In this document: piece after piece, positions 1 to 5,963 of the stretch
Layout: each line of letters starts with the position of its first letter
Numbering within the stretch: the first letter of the stretch is position 1
Assembly: GCA_001314625.1 (NCBI GenBank)
Contig: LJSH01000002.1
Location: 30,458-94,457 of the forward strand
DNA from: Oceanicaulis sp. HLUCCA04
Lineage (GTDB): Bacteria; Pseudomonadota; Alphaproteobacteria; Caulobacterales; Maricaulaceae
DNA: 64,000 bases
Direction of reading: 5' to 3'
Notes under the pieces: model-generated
Told to the model about the DNA's origin: nothing
Databases searched by the model: none
Seen by the model: the letters and a program-made list of their open reading frames with translations, nothing else
Translations under genes and position numbers: made by a program

Positions 1-417
1 GCGGCAGGCTATCTGGTGTGCGCAGGCTGGGCCGTGCGCGCTGATATGCTCGAACGCCTCGCCGACGCCATACGCGAGGCCCGCAAAAACCATCCGCGCG
101 GCTGGTTTTCTCTCAATGACACCATGATGGCGTTGCTGGGCACGCCCGCCCCGGCGCTGGAGGAGATCGTCCGGTCACTGGGCTATACGCGCACCCGAAA
201 GGCCGCAGACGGCCAGCCGGATCTGTGGGCACCCCGGCGCCAGCCACGCGCCGCGCCCCGGCCACCCGGCCCGTCCATGTCGGCGCCAGACCCATCAGGC
301 CCGTTCGCCCAGCTGGCCGGGCTGGGCCTCACGGGGACAGCCGCGCAAGGCCCGAATGCCCGGTCACGGCGCAAGCGAAAAACCCCTCGCCGTAAAAGCG
401 CAGGCCCGGCCCGATGA
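1..417 (+). CDS. C-terminal end of a DEAD/DEAH-type helicase (5' truncated)
   Basis: The reading frame is open from base 1, so only the last 138 codons are present and the N-terminal ATPase core lies outside the window. The visible part has a compact segment ending in a small helical region with the words RGWFSLNDTMMALLG and SLGYTRTRK, then a proline/arginine-rich basic tail. In Caulobacterales a Suv3-like superfamily 2 helicase usually sits directly before the S4-protein/fdxA/carD cluster, and the same neighbours follow here. The family call rests mainly on that context and on the tail; no Walker motif can be seen. The stop overlaps the next start by 4 bp (ATGA), suggesting translational coupling. 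Confidence 0.55.
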   Translation, partial: AAGYLVCAGWAVRADMLERLADAIREARKNHPRGWFSLNDTMMALLGTPAPALEEIVRSLGYTRTRKAADGQPDLWAPRRQPRAAPRPPGPSMSAPDPSGPFAQLAGLGLTGTAAQGPNARSRRKRKTPRRKSAGPAR

Positions 418-716
418 GCGATGATGCCAAGGATAATGCCGGTGTCCGTATCGATATCTGGCTGTTCCGGGCAAGGTTTGCCAAGTCGCGCGCCGTGGCC
501 GCCGAGCGCATAGCCTCCGGGCGGATCAGGCTGGAGCGACAGGGCCAGATCAACCCTGTCAGAAAACCCGCCCAGACCGTTCAGCCCGGCGATTTCCTGA
601 CCTTGCCGCTGAAGTCCGGGCCCTTGCGTATCGAGATATGCGCGCTCGGCACACGGCGCGGGCCGGCAGCCGAGGCCATGGCACTTTACCGCGTGGTGGA
701 TATCGCAGGGCCGTGA
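414..716 (+). CDS. S4-domain RNA-binding protein (Hsp15/HslR-like)
   Basis: A 100-residue protein with an S4 domain near its N-terminus: the words IDIWLFRARFAKSRAVAAERI and SGRIRLE fit the S4 pattern of R-x-D-x-WL-x-x-x-R-x-x-K-(S/T)-R. S4 proteins of this size (Hsp15 type) bind rRNA or stalled 50S-nascent chain complexes. The length is typical for the family and the rest of the chain has the expected beta-rich half (PGDFLTLPL). The start overlaps the helicase stop by 4 bp, so the two are probably one operon, with fdxA 78 bp further on. The role is inferred from the family; nothing here fixes the RNA target. Confidence 0.8.
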   Translation: MSDDAKDNAGVRIDIWLFRARFAKSRAVAAERIASGRIRLERQGQINPVRKPAQTVQPGDFLTLPLKSGPLRIEICALGTRRGPAAEAMALYRVVDIAGP

Positions 717-794
717 TTGACAAAAGCAGGTTCCGGTTCCATGTCCGGCTCGGCCCTTGCCCGCACGACGCCCTCAGGATAACGCTGCAACGCC

Positions 795-1136
795 ATGACC
801 TATATCGTCACCGATGCCTGCATACGCTGCAAGTTCACCGATTGCGTGGAAGTCTGCCCGGTCGATTGCTTCTATGAGGGCGAGAACATGCTCGTCATCC
901 ATCCCGACGAGTGCATTGATTGCGGCGTATGCGAGCCCGAGTGTCCTGTAGAGGCGATCAAGCCTGACACTGAAGACGATCCCGATGGCAAATGGCTGGC
1001 GCTGAATTCCAAGTATGCGTCAGAATGGCCGAACATCACCCAACTCAAAAGCCCGCCAGCAGATGCTGCTGAATTTGAGACTGTTACCGGCAAGCTGGAG
1101 AAATACTTTTCAGCCAAACCGGGCTCAGGCGATTAA
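795..1136 (+). CDS. fdxA: 7Fe/8Fe ferredoxin FdxA
   Basis: A 113-residue bacterial-type ferredoxin. The N-terminus carries two cluster motifs: C-x2-C-x4-C-x3-CP around residues 9-21 ([18 protein letters not shown]) and C-x2-C-x2-C-x3-CP around residues 40-50 ([14 protein letters not shown]). The longer first spacing and the extra cysteine in CPVDC fit the [3Fe-4S]/[4Fe-4S] FdxA type. The C-terminal half ([16 protein letters not shown]) is the family's helical tail. It is a soluble cytoplasmic electron carrier. It follows the S4 gene and precedes carD, an arrangement common in alphaproteobacteria. Confidence 0.95.
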   Translation: MTYIVTDACIRCKFTDCVEVCPVDCFYEGENMLVIHPDECIDCGVCEPECPVEAIKPDTEDDPDGKWLALNSKYASEWPNITQLKSPPADAAEFETVTGKLEKYFSAKPGSGD

Positions 1137-1187
1137 CCTTATGTTTACTGGAGTAACCACTTTCTTAAGCGTTCGCAAACGCAGCAA

Positions 1188-1216
1188 TTGAATTTCTGTC
1201 ACGATTGTGTTAGGAT
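1188..1216 (+). promoter_or_regulatory. Candidate sigma-70 promoter for carD
   Basis: TTGAAT (1188-1193) and TAGGAT (1211-1216) are separated by exactly 17 bp, about 160 bp upstream of the carD start. The -35 matches 5 of 6 and the -10 matches 4 of 6 consensus bases. The gap between fdxA and carD is 241 bp and A+T-richer than the genes. Prediction by eye only. Confidence 0.4.
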
Positions 1217-1377
1217 TTTTGCGTTCGATAACCGCGCCCATAGCGGACCCGTCAGGGATACTGCGTTGATCTGATCTATTGTCTTTATCACCACTTCCCC
1301 GGCCTCCGGTCGGCGGGAGCGCTATTGACGATTGTCAGTTTCCTGAGAGTTCGTGCGCGCTGGCCAAGAGAGTGTCG

Positions 1378-1896
1378 ATGACCAAGAAAACCGCCAATGA
1401 CAACAAGACCTTCAAAAAAGGTGATTATATCGTCTATCCGGCCCACGGCGTAGGACGTGTGACCGGGGTGGAAAAGGAAACCGTGGCAGGCTTCGATATC
1501 GAAGTTTATGTGGTCTCCTTCGAGCAGGACAAGATGACACTGCGGGTGCCAACCGGGAAAGCTGTCGCATCGGGCATGCGTGCGCTTGCCAATGACAAGG
1601 TGCTGGCCGATGCGCTGAAAACCCTGCGGGGCAAGGCGCGCGTGAAACGCACCATGTGGAGCCGCCGCGCCCAGGAATACGAAGCCAAGATCAATTCCGG
1701 CGATCTGATCTCCATTGCCGAGGTCGTGCGCGACCTTCACCGCCATGAAGACCAGCCCGAGCCCTCCTATTCCGAGCGCCAGCTTTATGAGTCCGCGCTC
1801 GACCGTATGGCACGGGAAGTAGCCGCCGTGGAGAAAGTCGACCGCGACAAGGCGCTCGAAATTCTCTCGTCTTCGCTGCAGAAGAAAGCCGCGTAA
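1378..1896 (+). CDS. carD: CarD-family transcription factor (CdnL)
   Basis: 172 residues. The N-terminal Tudor-like RNA-polymerase interaction domain is clear: FKKGDYIVYPAHGVGRV (about residues 10-26), then the strand-rich part with the word LRVPTGKA. The C-terminal helical DNA-contact domain has MWSRRAQEYEAKINSGD and the SERQLYESALDRMA helix, near-invariant in CarD/CdnL proteins. CdnL stabilises open promoter complexes through the RNAP beta subunit and in Caulobacter supports rRNA transcription. The ATG at 1378 is chosen because an AAGAGAG Shine-Dalgarno precedes it and the conserved domain starts soon after; upstream in-frame sequence looks non-coding. A strong terminator follows. Confidence 0.92.
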   Translation: MTKKTANDNKTFKKGDYIVYPAHGVGRVTGVEKETVAGFDIEVYVVSFEQDKMTLRVPTGKAVASGMRALANDKVLADALKTLRGKARVKRTMWSRRAQEYEAKINSGDLISIAEVVRDLHRHEDQPEPSYSERQLYESALDRMAREVAAVEKVDRDKALEILSSSLQKKAA

Positions 1897-1921
1897 ACCA
1901 CGCTTTTCCAGTGTGAATATC

Positions 1922-1953
1922 AAAACACCCCGCCCGTCACGGCGGGGTGTTTT
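1922..1953 (+). terminator. Rho-independent terminator after carD
   Basis: A perfect 13-bp stem AAAACACCCCGCC (1922-1934) pairs with GGCGGGGTGTTTT (1941-1953) across a 6-nt loop and continues into T-rich sequence. It lies 25 bp after the carD stop. The A-tract and T-tract are symmetrical, so it could act in both directions. Confidence 0.9.
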
Positions 1954-2075
1954 CGTTTGAATCAGGACTGGCACTGCAGCCGGTTGCCCGATTGTGGCGT
2001 AATCATGATCCAGCGAACGGCGTTCACCGTATAGGCGGTTATTCGTTCCTTTGTCGTCTAGAAGGAGTAGCGCTT

Positions 2076-2969
2076 ATGCCCAGCCAGCCATCACCGCGCC
2101 GGAGCGCCGATCCCGACCGGCAGTTCATGAAGGCCGCCATGGCCATTCCCTTGCTGGAACGTGAGGAAGAGCTGGCGCTGGCAACCGCTTGGCGTGACAA
2201 TGGCGATGAAGAAGCCCTTCACAAGCTTACGACTGCCTATATGCGCCTTGTGATCGCGGTCGCGGCGCGCTTTCGTCAGTACGGCCTGCCCTTCCCCGAC
2301 CTGGTCCAGGAAGGCAATATCGGGCTGATGCAAGCTGCGGCGCGCTTTGAACCGGAACGCGGTGTGCGCTTTTCCACCTATGCGACCTGGTGGATCCGCT
2401 CCTCGATCCAGGATTATGTCCTGCGCAACTGGTCCATCGTGCGCACCGGTACCACCGCCGCGCAAAAATCGCTCTTTTTCAACCTGCGCCGGCTGCGCGC
2501 CCTGATCAGCGATATAGGCGGCGGTGCCATGTCGTCGGAAAACCGCGCCTATGTGGCCGAAGCCTTGCGGGTCGGAGAGGACGATGTCGATGCAATGGCG
2601 GCCCGCCTGGCCGCTGTCGACCGCTCTCTCAACGCGCCGTTTTCCGAAGACGGCGAAGGCGAATGGCAGGACCTGCTGGCCGACGAGCGGCCGGACCCTG
2701 AACGCGCCGTGATGGAGACGCGCGATGCCGCCACCCGCGAGGGCTGGATCGGTCAGGCCATGAGCCGCTTGAGCGAGCGTGAACGCCTTATCATCACCAA
2801 GCGCCGTCTCGTGGAAGATTCGGTCACGCTCGAAAAACTGGGCGAGGAGCTGGGCATTTCCAAGGAGCGGGTCCGCCAGATCGAGCATCAGGCCCTTATG
2901 AAACTGAAATCCTCGCTCACGGAAATCGTCGGTGACCCGGAAGAATCCGGTCTGGTTCCAGCGGTCTAG
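2076..2969 (+). CDS. rpoH: RpoH-family alternative sigma factor (sigma-32 type)
   Basis: 297 residues. Region 2 shows LVIAVAARFRQYGLPFPDLVQEGNIGL and the FSTYATWWIRSSIQDYVLRNW core-binding/-10 helix. The RpoH-box version QKSLFFNLR follows at once and marks heat-shock sigma factors. Region 4 ends with LGEELGISKERVRQIEHQAL, the -35 recognition helix-turn-helix. The ATG at 2076 has a strong AAGGAG 10 bp upstream. Alphaproteobacteria often carry two RpoH paralogues, for heat shock and for oxidative stress; its place next to fdxA/carD rather than chaperones would fit a secondary RpoH, but that is inference. It converges on the next gene with a 13-bp gap. Confidence 0.9.
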   Translation: MPSQPSPRRSADPDRQFMKAAMAIPLLEREEELALATAWRDNGDEEALHKLTTAYMRLVIAVAARFRQYGLPFPDLVQEGNIGLMQAAARFEPERGVRFSTYATWWIRSSIQDYVLRNWSIVRTGTTAAQKSLFFNLRRLRALISDIGGGAMSSENRAYVAEALRVGEDDVDAMAARLAAVDRSLNAPFSEDGEGEWQDLLADERPDPERAVMETRDAATREGWIGQAMSRLSERERLIITKRRLVEDSVTLEKLGEELGISKERVRQIEHQALMKLKSSLTEIVGDPEESGLVPAV

Positions 2970-2982
2970 GCTGAAACACGCG

Positions 2983-3822
2983 CTAGCGGCGTTCGTCTTC
3001 GCGTCCGGGGAGTCTGGCTGGCCGGGGCGCATCCAGCACTTCCATCGCTTGCGGATGATCCAGCCAGATCATCGGTCCGTTCTCCTCATAGAGCCAGCCA
3101 CGCACACGAATGACCGCGCCCTCCAGACCGGCCAGATCAATACCCGCTTCTTCAAACCCGCTCTGGTCGCGTCGCATGACCTGAACAGTAAAGTCACTGC
3201 GCCACTCAGTCCCGAAATTGAGATAGATGCGGCCATCGCGCGCGGACCCGGTAGAGATCACCCGGCCCTCGACGATCTGCACGCTGTCGAGAAAGGGGGC
3301 GAGCGCATTGGGGTCCACCCCATGCACCCGCAAATCATGATGGGCCCACGCCCCGAGCCCTGCCTCGCGCGCACGCGCTTCAATGACAAGCCGCTGTGAT
3401 GTCGGGCGGGTATGATCGCCATGGCTTTCCACCATGGCCCAGCCTTCAGCCACCAGCCGGTCCTGAAAACTGCCTGCCGGGCCTGTGAGCTCGGCAATCA
3501 GGACCCCATGCCGGTTTCTGCCGGGCCCGGCCTCTTCAAGCCGCAGATCGCCGCCTGCGGCATCGACAAGGTCTTGCAGAGCCTCGCGGGCCAGTGCCGC
3601 CGAAGGCTCGGTGTCAGGCGCGGCAATCCCCGCCAGCCGGACCTCGTCACGCACACCGTCGCGCCAGAGCACCAGCCGGTCACCGGACACCGCTTGCACG
3701 CTATCGATCTGTTCGGCTTGAGCGGGCAGGGCCGGCGCATCGGGCGAAGAGGCATCGCCACACGCCATGGCAAGCCCTGTTGCCAGGCACACAATCGCTT
3801 TGCGCCATAAATGCACTGTCAC
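2983..3822 (-). CDS. Staphylococcal-nuclease-fold secreted protein, probably catalytically inactive
   Basis: 279 residues from a GTG at 3822. An N-terminal hydrophobic segment ends in LAMAC, a weak lipobox, so it is probably exported or lipid-anchored. The SNase (thermonuclease) fold is recognisable: SGDRLVLW, then VRLAGIAAPDTE, a helix AREALQDLV, the strand pair RNRHGVLIAELTG and the helix RLVAEGWAMV. Compared with S. aureus nuclease the first active-site Arg is kept (VRLAG), but Asp40 aligns with Ala, Glu43 with Asp (APD) and Arg87 with Val (HGVL). A C-terminal region of about 100 residues (FGTEWRSDFTVQV ... IRVRGWLYEENGPMIWLDHP) is an OB-like add-on. The start is uncertain. It is the last gene of a leftward group. 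Confidence 0.75.
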   Translation of the reverse strand: MTVHLWRKAIVCLATGLAMACGDASSPDAPALPAQAEQIDSVQAVSGDRLVLWRDGVRDEVRLAGIAAPDTEPSAALAREALQDLVDAAGGDLRLEEAGPGRNRHGVLIAELTGPAGSFQDRLVAEGWAMVESHGDHTRPTSQRLVIEARAREAGLGAWAHHDLRVHGVDPNALAPFLDSVQIVEGRVISTGSARDGRIYLNFGTEWRSDFTVQVMRRDQSGFEEAGIDLAGLEGAVIRVRGWLYEENGPMIWLDHPQAMEVLDAPRPARLPGREDERR

Positions 3823-3892
3823 TGCCCCGCCCCGCTTCACCCCAGTCTGGCAAGAGCCCGCGCCGGAGTGAAGCGGTTTTTGGCAACATGCC

Positions 3893-4273
3893 CTAGAAGA
3901 ACAGGGCCGCGGCGATGAAAGCGAAAAAGAAGCCGACACTCCACACAATAGCGGCCGCGATCAGCACGATTCCACCCCACCGGCGCATCCGGGTACAGGC
4001 AGCTGCCTGCTTCGAATCAGCCGGGCAGTGTGCATTGCGGGTAAACCAGCGCATGGCGAGGGCGGCCAGCAACAACCCGCCGGAAAGGGCAAAGAGCGGC
4101 CCTTTCCACGCCGTGAAGGCCACAAGACCGGGCACGTTGGCAACGAGCCCGGCCATCACCGCACCGGCTCCCATCGTCACCAGCAAGGCTGGCAGGGCGC
4201 AACAGACAAGCGTGGACAAGCTGGCAAAGAGCGCCAGCGCAGGCCCGCCCGTTTCACGTAAGGCCAGCCGCAT
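3893..4273 (-). CDS. MerT-like small inner-membrane metal transporter
   Basis: 126 residues with three or four hydrophobic segments (about 11-32, 36-54, 58-76, 100-125). The first carries the vicinal pair STLVCCALPALL (C24, C25) typical of MerT/MerC mercuric-ion channels. A second cysteine pair, C83 and C93, lies in the cytoplasmic loop NAHCPADSKQAAACTR, where MerT has its second pair. In MerT such pairs pass Hg(II) from a periplasmic carrier through the membrane. The start overlaps the preceding gene's stop by 1 bp (TAATG), so the two are coupled. Substrate is unproven: no merA or merR is visible, and copper or another soft metal is possible. Confidence 0.65.
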   Translation of the reverse strand: MRLALRETGGPALALFASLSTLVCCALPALLVTMGAGAVMAGLVANVPGLVAFTAWKGPLFALSGGLLLAALAMRWFTRNAHCPADSKQAAACTRMRRWGGIVLIAAAIVWSVGFFFAFIAAALFF

Positions 4274-4647
4274 TACAACGCCTCCGGCCGGGAAATACCG
4301 TCAGCCTGGTAGCCTGCGCGGCGGATCAGGTCAGTAATGGTGGCATCATCCATGGTCTGGCCTTCATGCAGCACGAATGTCAGCGTCTTGGCGTCCAGAT
4401 CAACGGTAGCCGCGGCAACCTCGTCCCGGCGCTCGAACGTGCGGGTCATGGCCAGCGCACAGAAATCGCAGACCGCGCCGAGGACATCGACCACGACAAG
4501 CGATCCACCTCCGACCAGCGCTTCCTGCATAGCCGGGGTTAGCTGGCTTTCGTGCAGTGCCTCATCCTGAGCCAGCACGGGCGCAGATATTGCCAGTACC
4601 GGCAAGACGGACAGGGCAAGAGCGAGAGTGATATTGCGTACAGACAT
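4273..4647 (-). CDS. Periplasmic HMA-like metal-binding protein (MerP-like)
   Basis: 124 residues with a Sec signal peptide (about 1-26, ending APVLAQ) and a heavy-metal-associated fold. The metal site is VLGAVCDFCALAMTRTF with C60-x2-C63, where MerP and copper chaperones have GMTCxxC. The words VAAATVDLDAKTLTFVLHEGQTMDDATITDLIRRAGYQ follow the beta-alpha-beta pattern of HMA domains. It is probably a periplasmic carrier that delivers the ion to the MerT-like protein encoded 1 bp downstream. AAGGAG lies 7 bp before the ATG. The CDFC variant and the N-terminal extension make it divergent from classical MerP. Confidence 0.7.
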   Translation of the reverse strand: MSVRNITLALALSVLPVLAISAPVLAQDEALHESQLTPAMQEALVGGGSLVVVDVLGAVCDFCALAMTRTFERRDEVAAATVDLDAKTLTFVLHEGQTMDDATITDLIRRAGYQADGISRPEAL

Positions 4648-4675
4648 GTGAATTCTCCTTGGAATGATGAGCCGC

Positions 4676-5320
4676 CTAGAAGCGGTACTGAAGCTGGAAA
4701 AACGGCGTGTCTTCGGTCACCGACCAGCCGATTTCGGCCAGAACAGGACCTTGAAAGAAACGAATAAGCGGCGTTACCCCAACGGGTTCATCCGCTTCCG
4801 GGCTGTGTTCGACCTGGACCATCAGCCAGGTGTGAAGCGCCCCGTAATTGGCCACATAGGGTGCAAAACCAGCGCGAGCTGCCTGCATGGCCGACGCTCC
4901 GGTCGTGTCACCGGCAAAGCTCCGGGCCATGTATGAGACAAACCATCGCCGGGTCTCCCAGTCGGCCATGATGCCGACCGAGCCCGCCGGTCCGGCACCG
5001 GCCGGATTGCCATCGACGCCATAGGCAAGGCCCGCCGCACCGGATAGATAGATATTGGCCTGATAGTCCGCACCGAACCAACGCTTGGCGAGCCAGGTCA
5101 GCTGTGCACCGTGAAAGACATGGTCGTCGTCCCGGTGCCATTCGCCGCGGTAGCCAATGGAATAGCGATGGTGGGGCGTGTAGTGGCCCCATATTGCACT
5201 CATACTGCGGTCGTGTTCGGCAATTGCCGTCCACCCGCCCTCATAGGAAACCGGGCGCGCAAGGGCAGGCGCACTCAGGCCAAGCGCCAGCAAGGCGCTT
5301 GCAGATACAAAAGCTTTCAA
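4676..5320 (-). CDS. Putative outer-membrane/periplasmic protein in the metal cassette
   Basis: 214 residues. A signal peptide (LSAPALA cut near residue 21) is followed by a beta-rich, aromatic chain with no further membrane helices, ending in QLQYRF; a terminal phenylalanine is the usual outer-membrane barrel signal. Many histidines and acidic residues occur early (EHDRS, WGHYTPHHRYS, EWHRDDDHVFHG), which could bind metal. The start is TTG at 5320, backed by GGGGAAGGA 6 bp upstream; no ATG gives a signal peptide. It lies 28 bp upstream of the HMA-like gene in the same direction. I do not recognise a named family. Confidence 0.6.
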   Translation of the reverse strand: MKAFVSASALLALGLSAPALARPVSYEGGWTAIAEHDRSMSAIWGHYTPHHRYSIGYRGEWHRDDDHVFHGAQLTWLAKRWFGADYQANIYLSGAAGLAYGVDGNPAGAGPAGSVGIMADWETRRWFVSYMARSFAGDTTGASAMQAARAGFAPYVANYGALHTWLMVQVEHSPEADEPVGVTPLIRFFQGPVLAEIGWSVTEDTPFFQLQYRF

Positions 5321-5399
5321 GGGATGTCCTTCCCCGATGATCTCTTCTGATAGACGCGCGGACCCGCGAACGGGCAGGCGTCGGCATGGTCAGGAGGGA

Positions 5400-5768
5400 T
5401 CAGGCACGGGGAGGGGGCGGGTCGTGCGCAACAAGGCCCGGACGGGCGGCTTTCATCGCGAAAAGGCGCACCCTACCCTGATGTGTAGGTGCATCCGGAG
5501 CCGCAAGCGCGGTAAAGAGCCCCGCTGACAGCGCACAGTCCATACACGCCGCTCCGCCGGTGCAATCATCATGACCATGAAGCGCAATATGATCGTGGGT
5601 TTCAGACCCGCTTGCCGGTTTGTGACAGGGTGGCTGGCTGTGTTCAGGACCTGGGCTGGAGGCGGTGCTGGTTTCGGCCACAGCCCGTGCATCTTGCGCC
5701 AAAACGCAATTGGCCGTGCCGGTAATGGCAAAGGCAAGGACCAGGAGACCGACAATAAGTCCGCGCAT
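5400..5768 (-). CDS. Small secreted Cys/His-rich protein, probable metal binder
   Basis: 122 residues from the ATG at 5768. An N-terminal hydrophobic segment (LIVGLLVLAFAITGTA) is followed by a region rich in His and Cys: HSQPPCHKP, HDHIALHGHDDC and GGAACMDCALSAG. That spacing resembles DUF2946/CopL-like proteins near copper or mercury genes. The tail is proline-rich and basic. It is the first of four small envelope genes transcribed leftward (79-bp gap to the next), downstream of the TonB receptor gene. The metal-binding role is inferred from composition and context. Confidence 0.55.
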   Translation of the reverse strand: MRGLIVGLLVLAFAITGTANCVLAQDARAVAETSTASSPGPEHSQPPCHKPASGSETHDHIALHGHDDCTGGAACMDCALSAGLFTALAAPDAPTHQGRVRLFAMKAARPGLVAHDPPPPRA

Positions 5769-5870
5769 TAAGTGATGGTAGCGCAAAAACGCAGCTGACG
5801 TCCAGTCAGGCGCGGTGACAGGACCCACTGGGTAAGGTAGCGGTTCGAGACGACGCCCGGATCGAGCCAC

Positions 5871-5897
5871 GCATTCCCGCCAGAGTGGCGGGGATGC
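5871..5897. repeat. 27-nt near-perfect hairpin, REP-like
   Basis: GCATTCCCGCCA (5871-5882) pairs with TGGCGGGGATGC (5886-5897) over a GAG loop, 12 bp with one T-G pair. It sits between the TonB-receptor terminator and the Cys/His-rich gene. It may be a repetitive extragenic palindrome or an operator/leader hairpin for the metal genes; further copies would have to be sought outside this window. Confidence 0.5.
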
Positions 5898-5900
5898 GAC

Positions 5901-5939
5901 AAAGGCGGCAGGTAGCGGCGCTTCAAGCCGCCACCTGCC
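5901..5939 (-). terminator. Terminator-like hairpin after the TonB receptor gene
   Basis: GGCAGGT-A-GCGGC (5907-5919) pairs with GCCGC-C-ACCTGCC (5927-5939), a 13-bp stem with one wobble on the minus strand and a 7-nt loop. Three T residues follow on the minus strand. It begins 25 bp after the receptor stop codon. Confidence 0.65.
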
Positions 5940-5963
5940 GATCCGGTATCATGGGCAAGGCGG

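Noticed and set aside
1133-1147. TTAA-N7-TTTA between fdxA and carD
   Set aside because: Second half has one mismatch and its distance to the carD promoter does not suggest a role; kept out of the feature list as a CtrA site.
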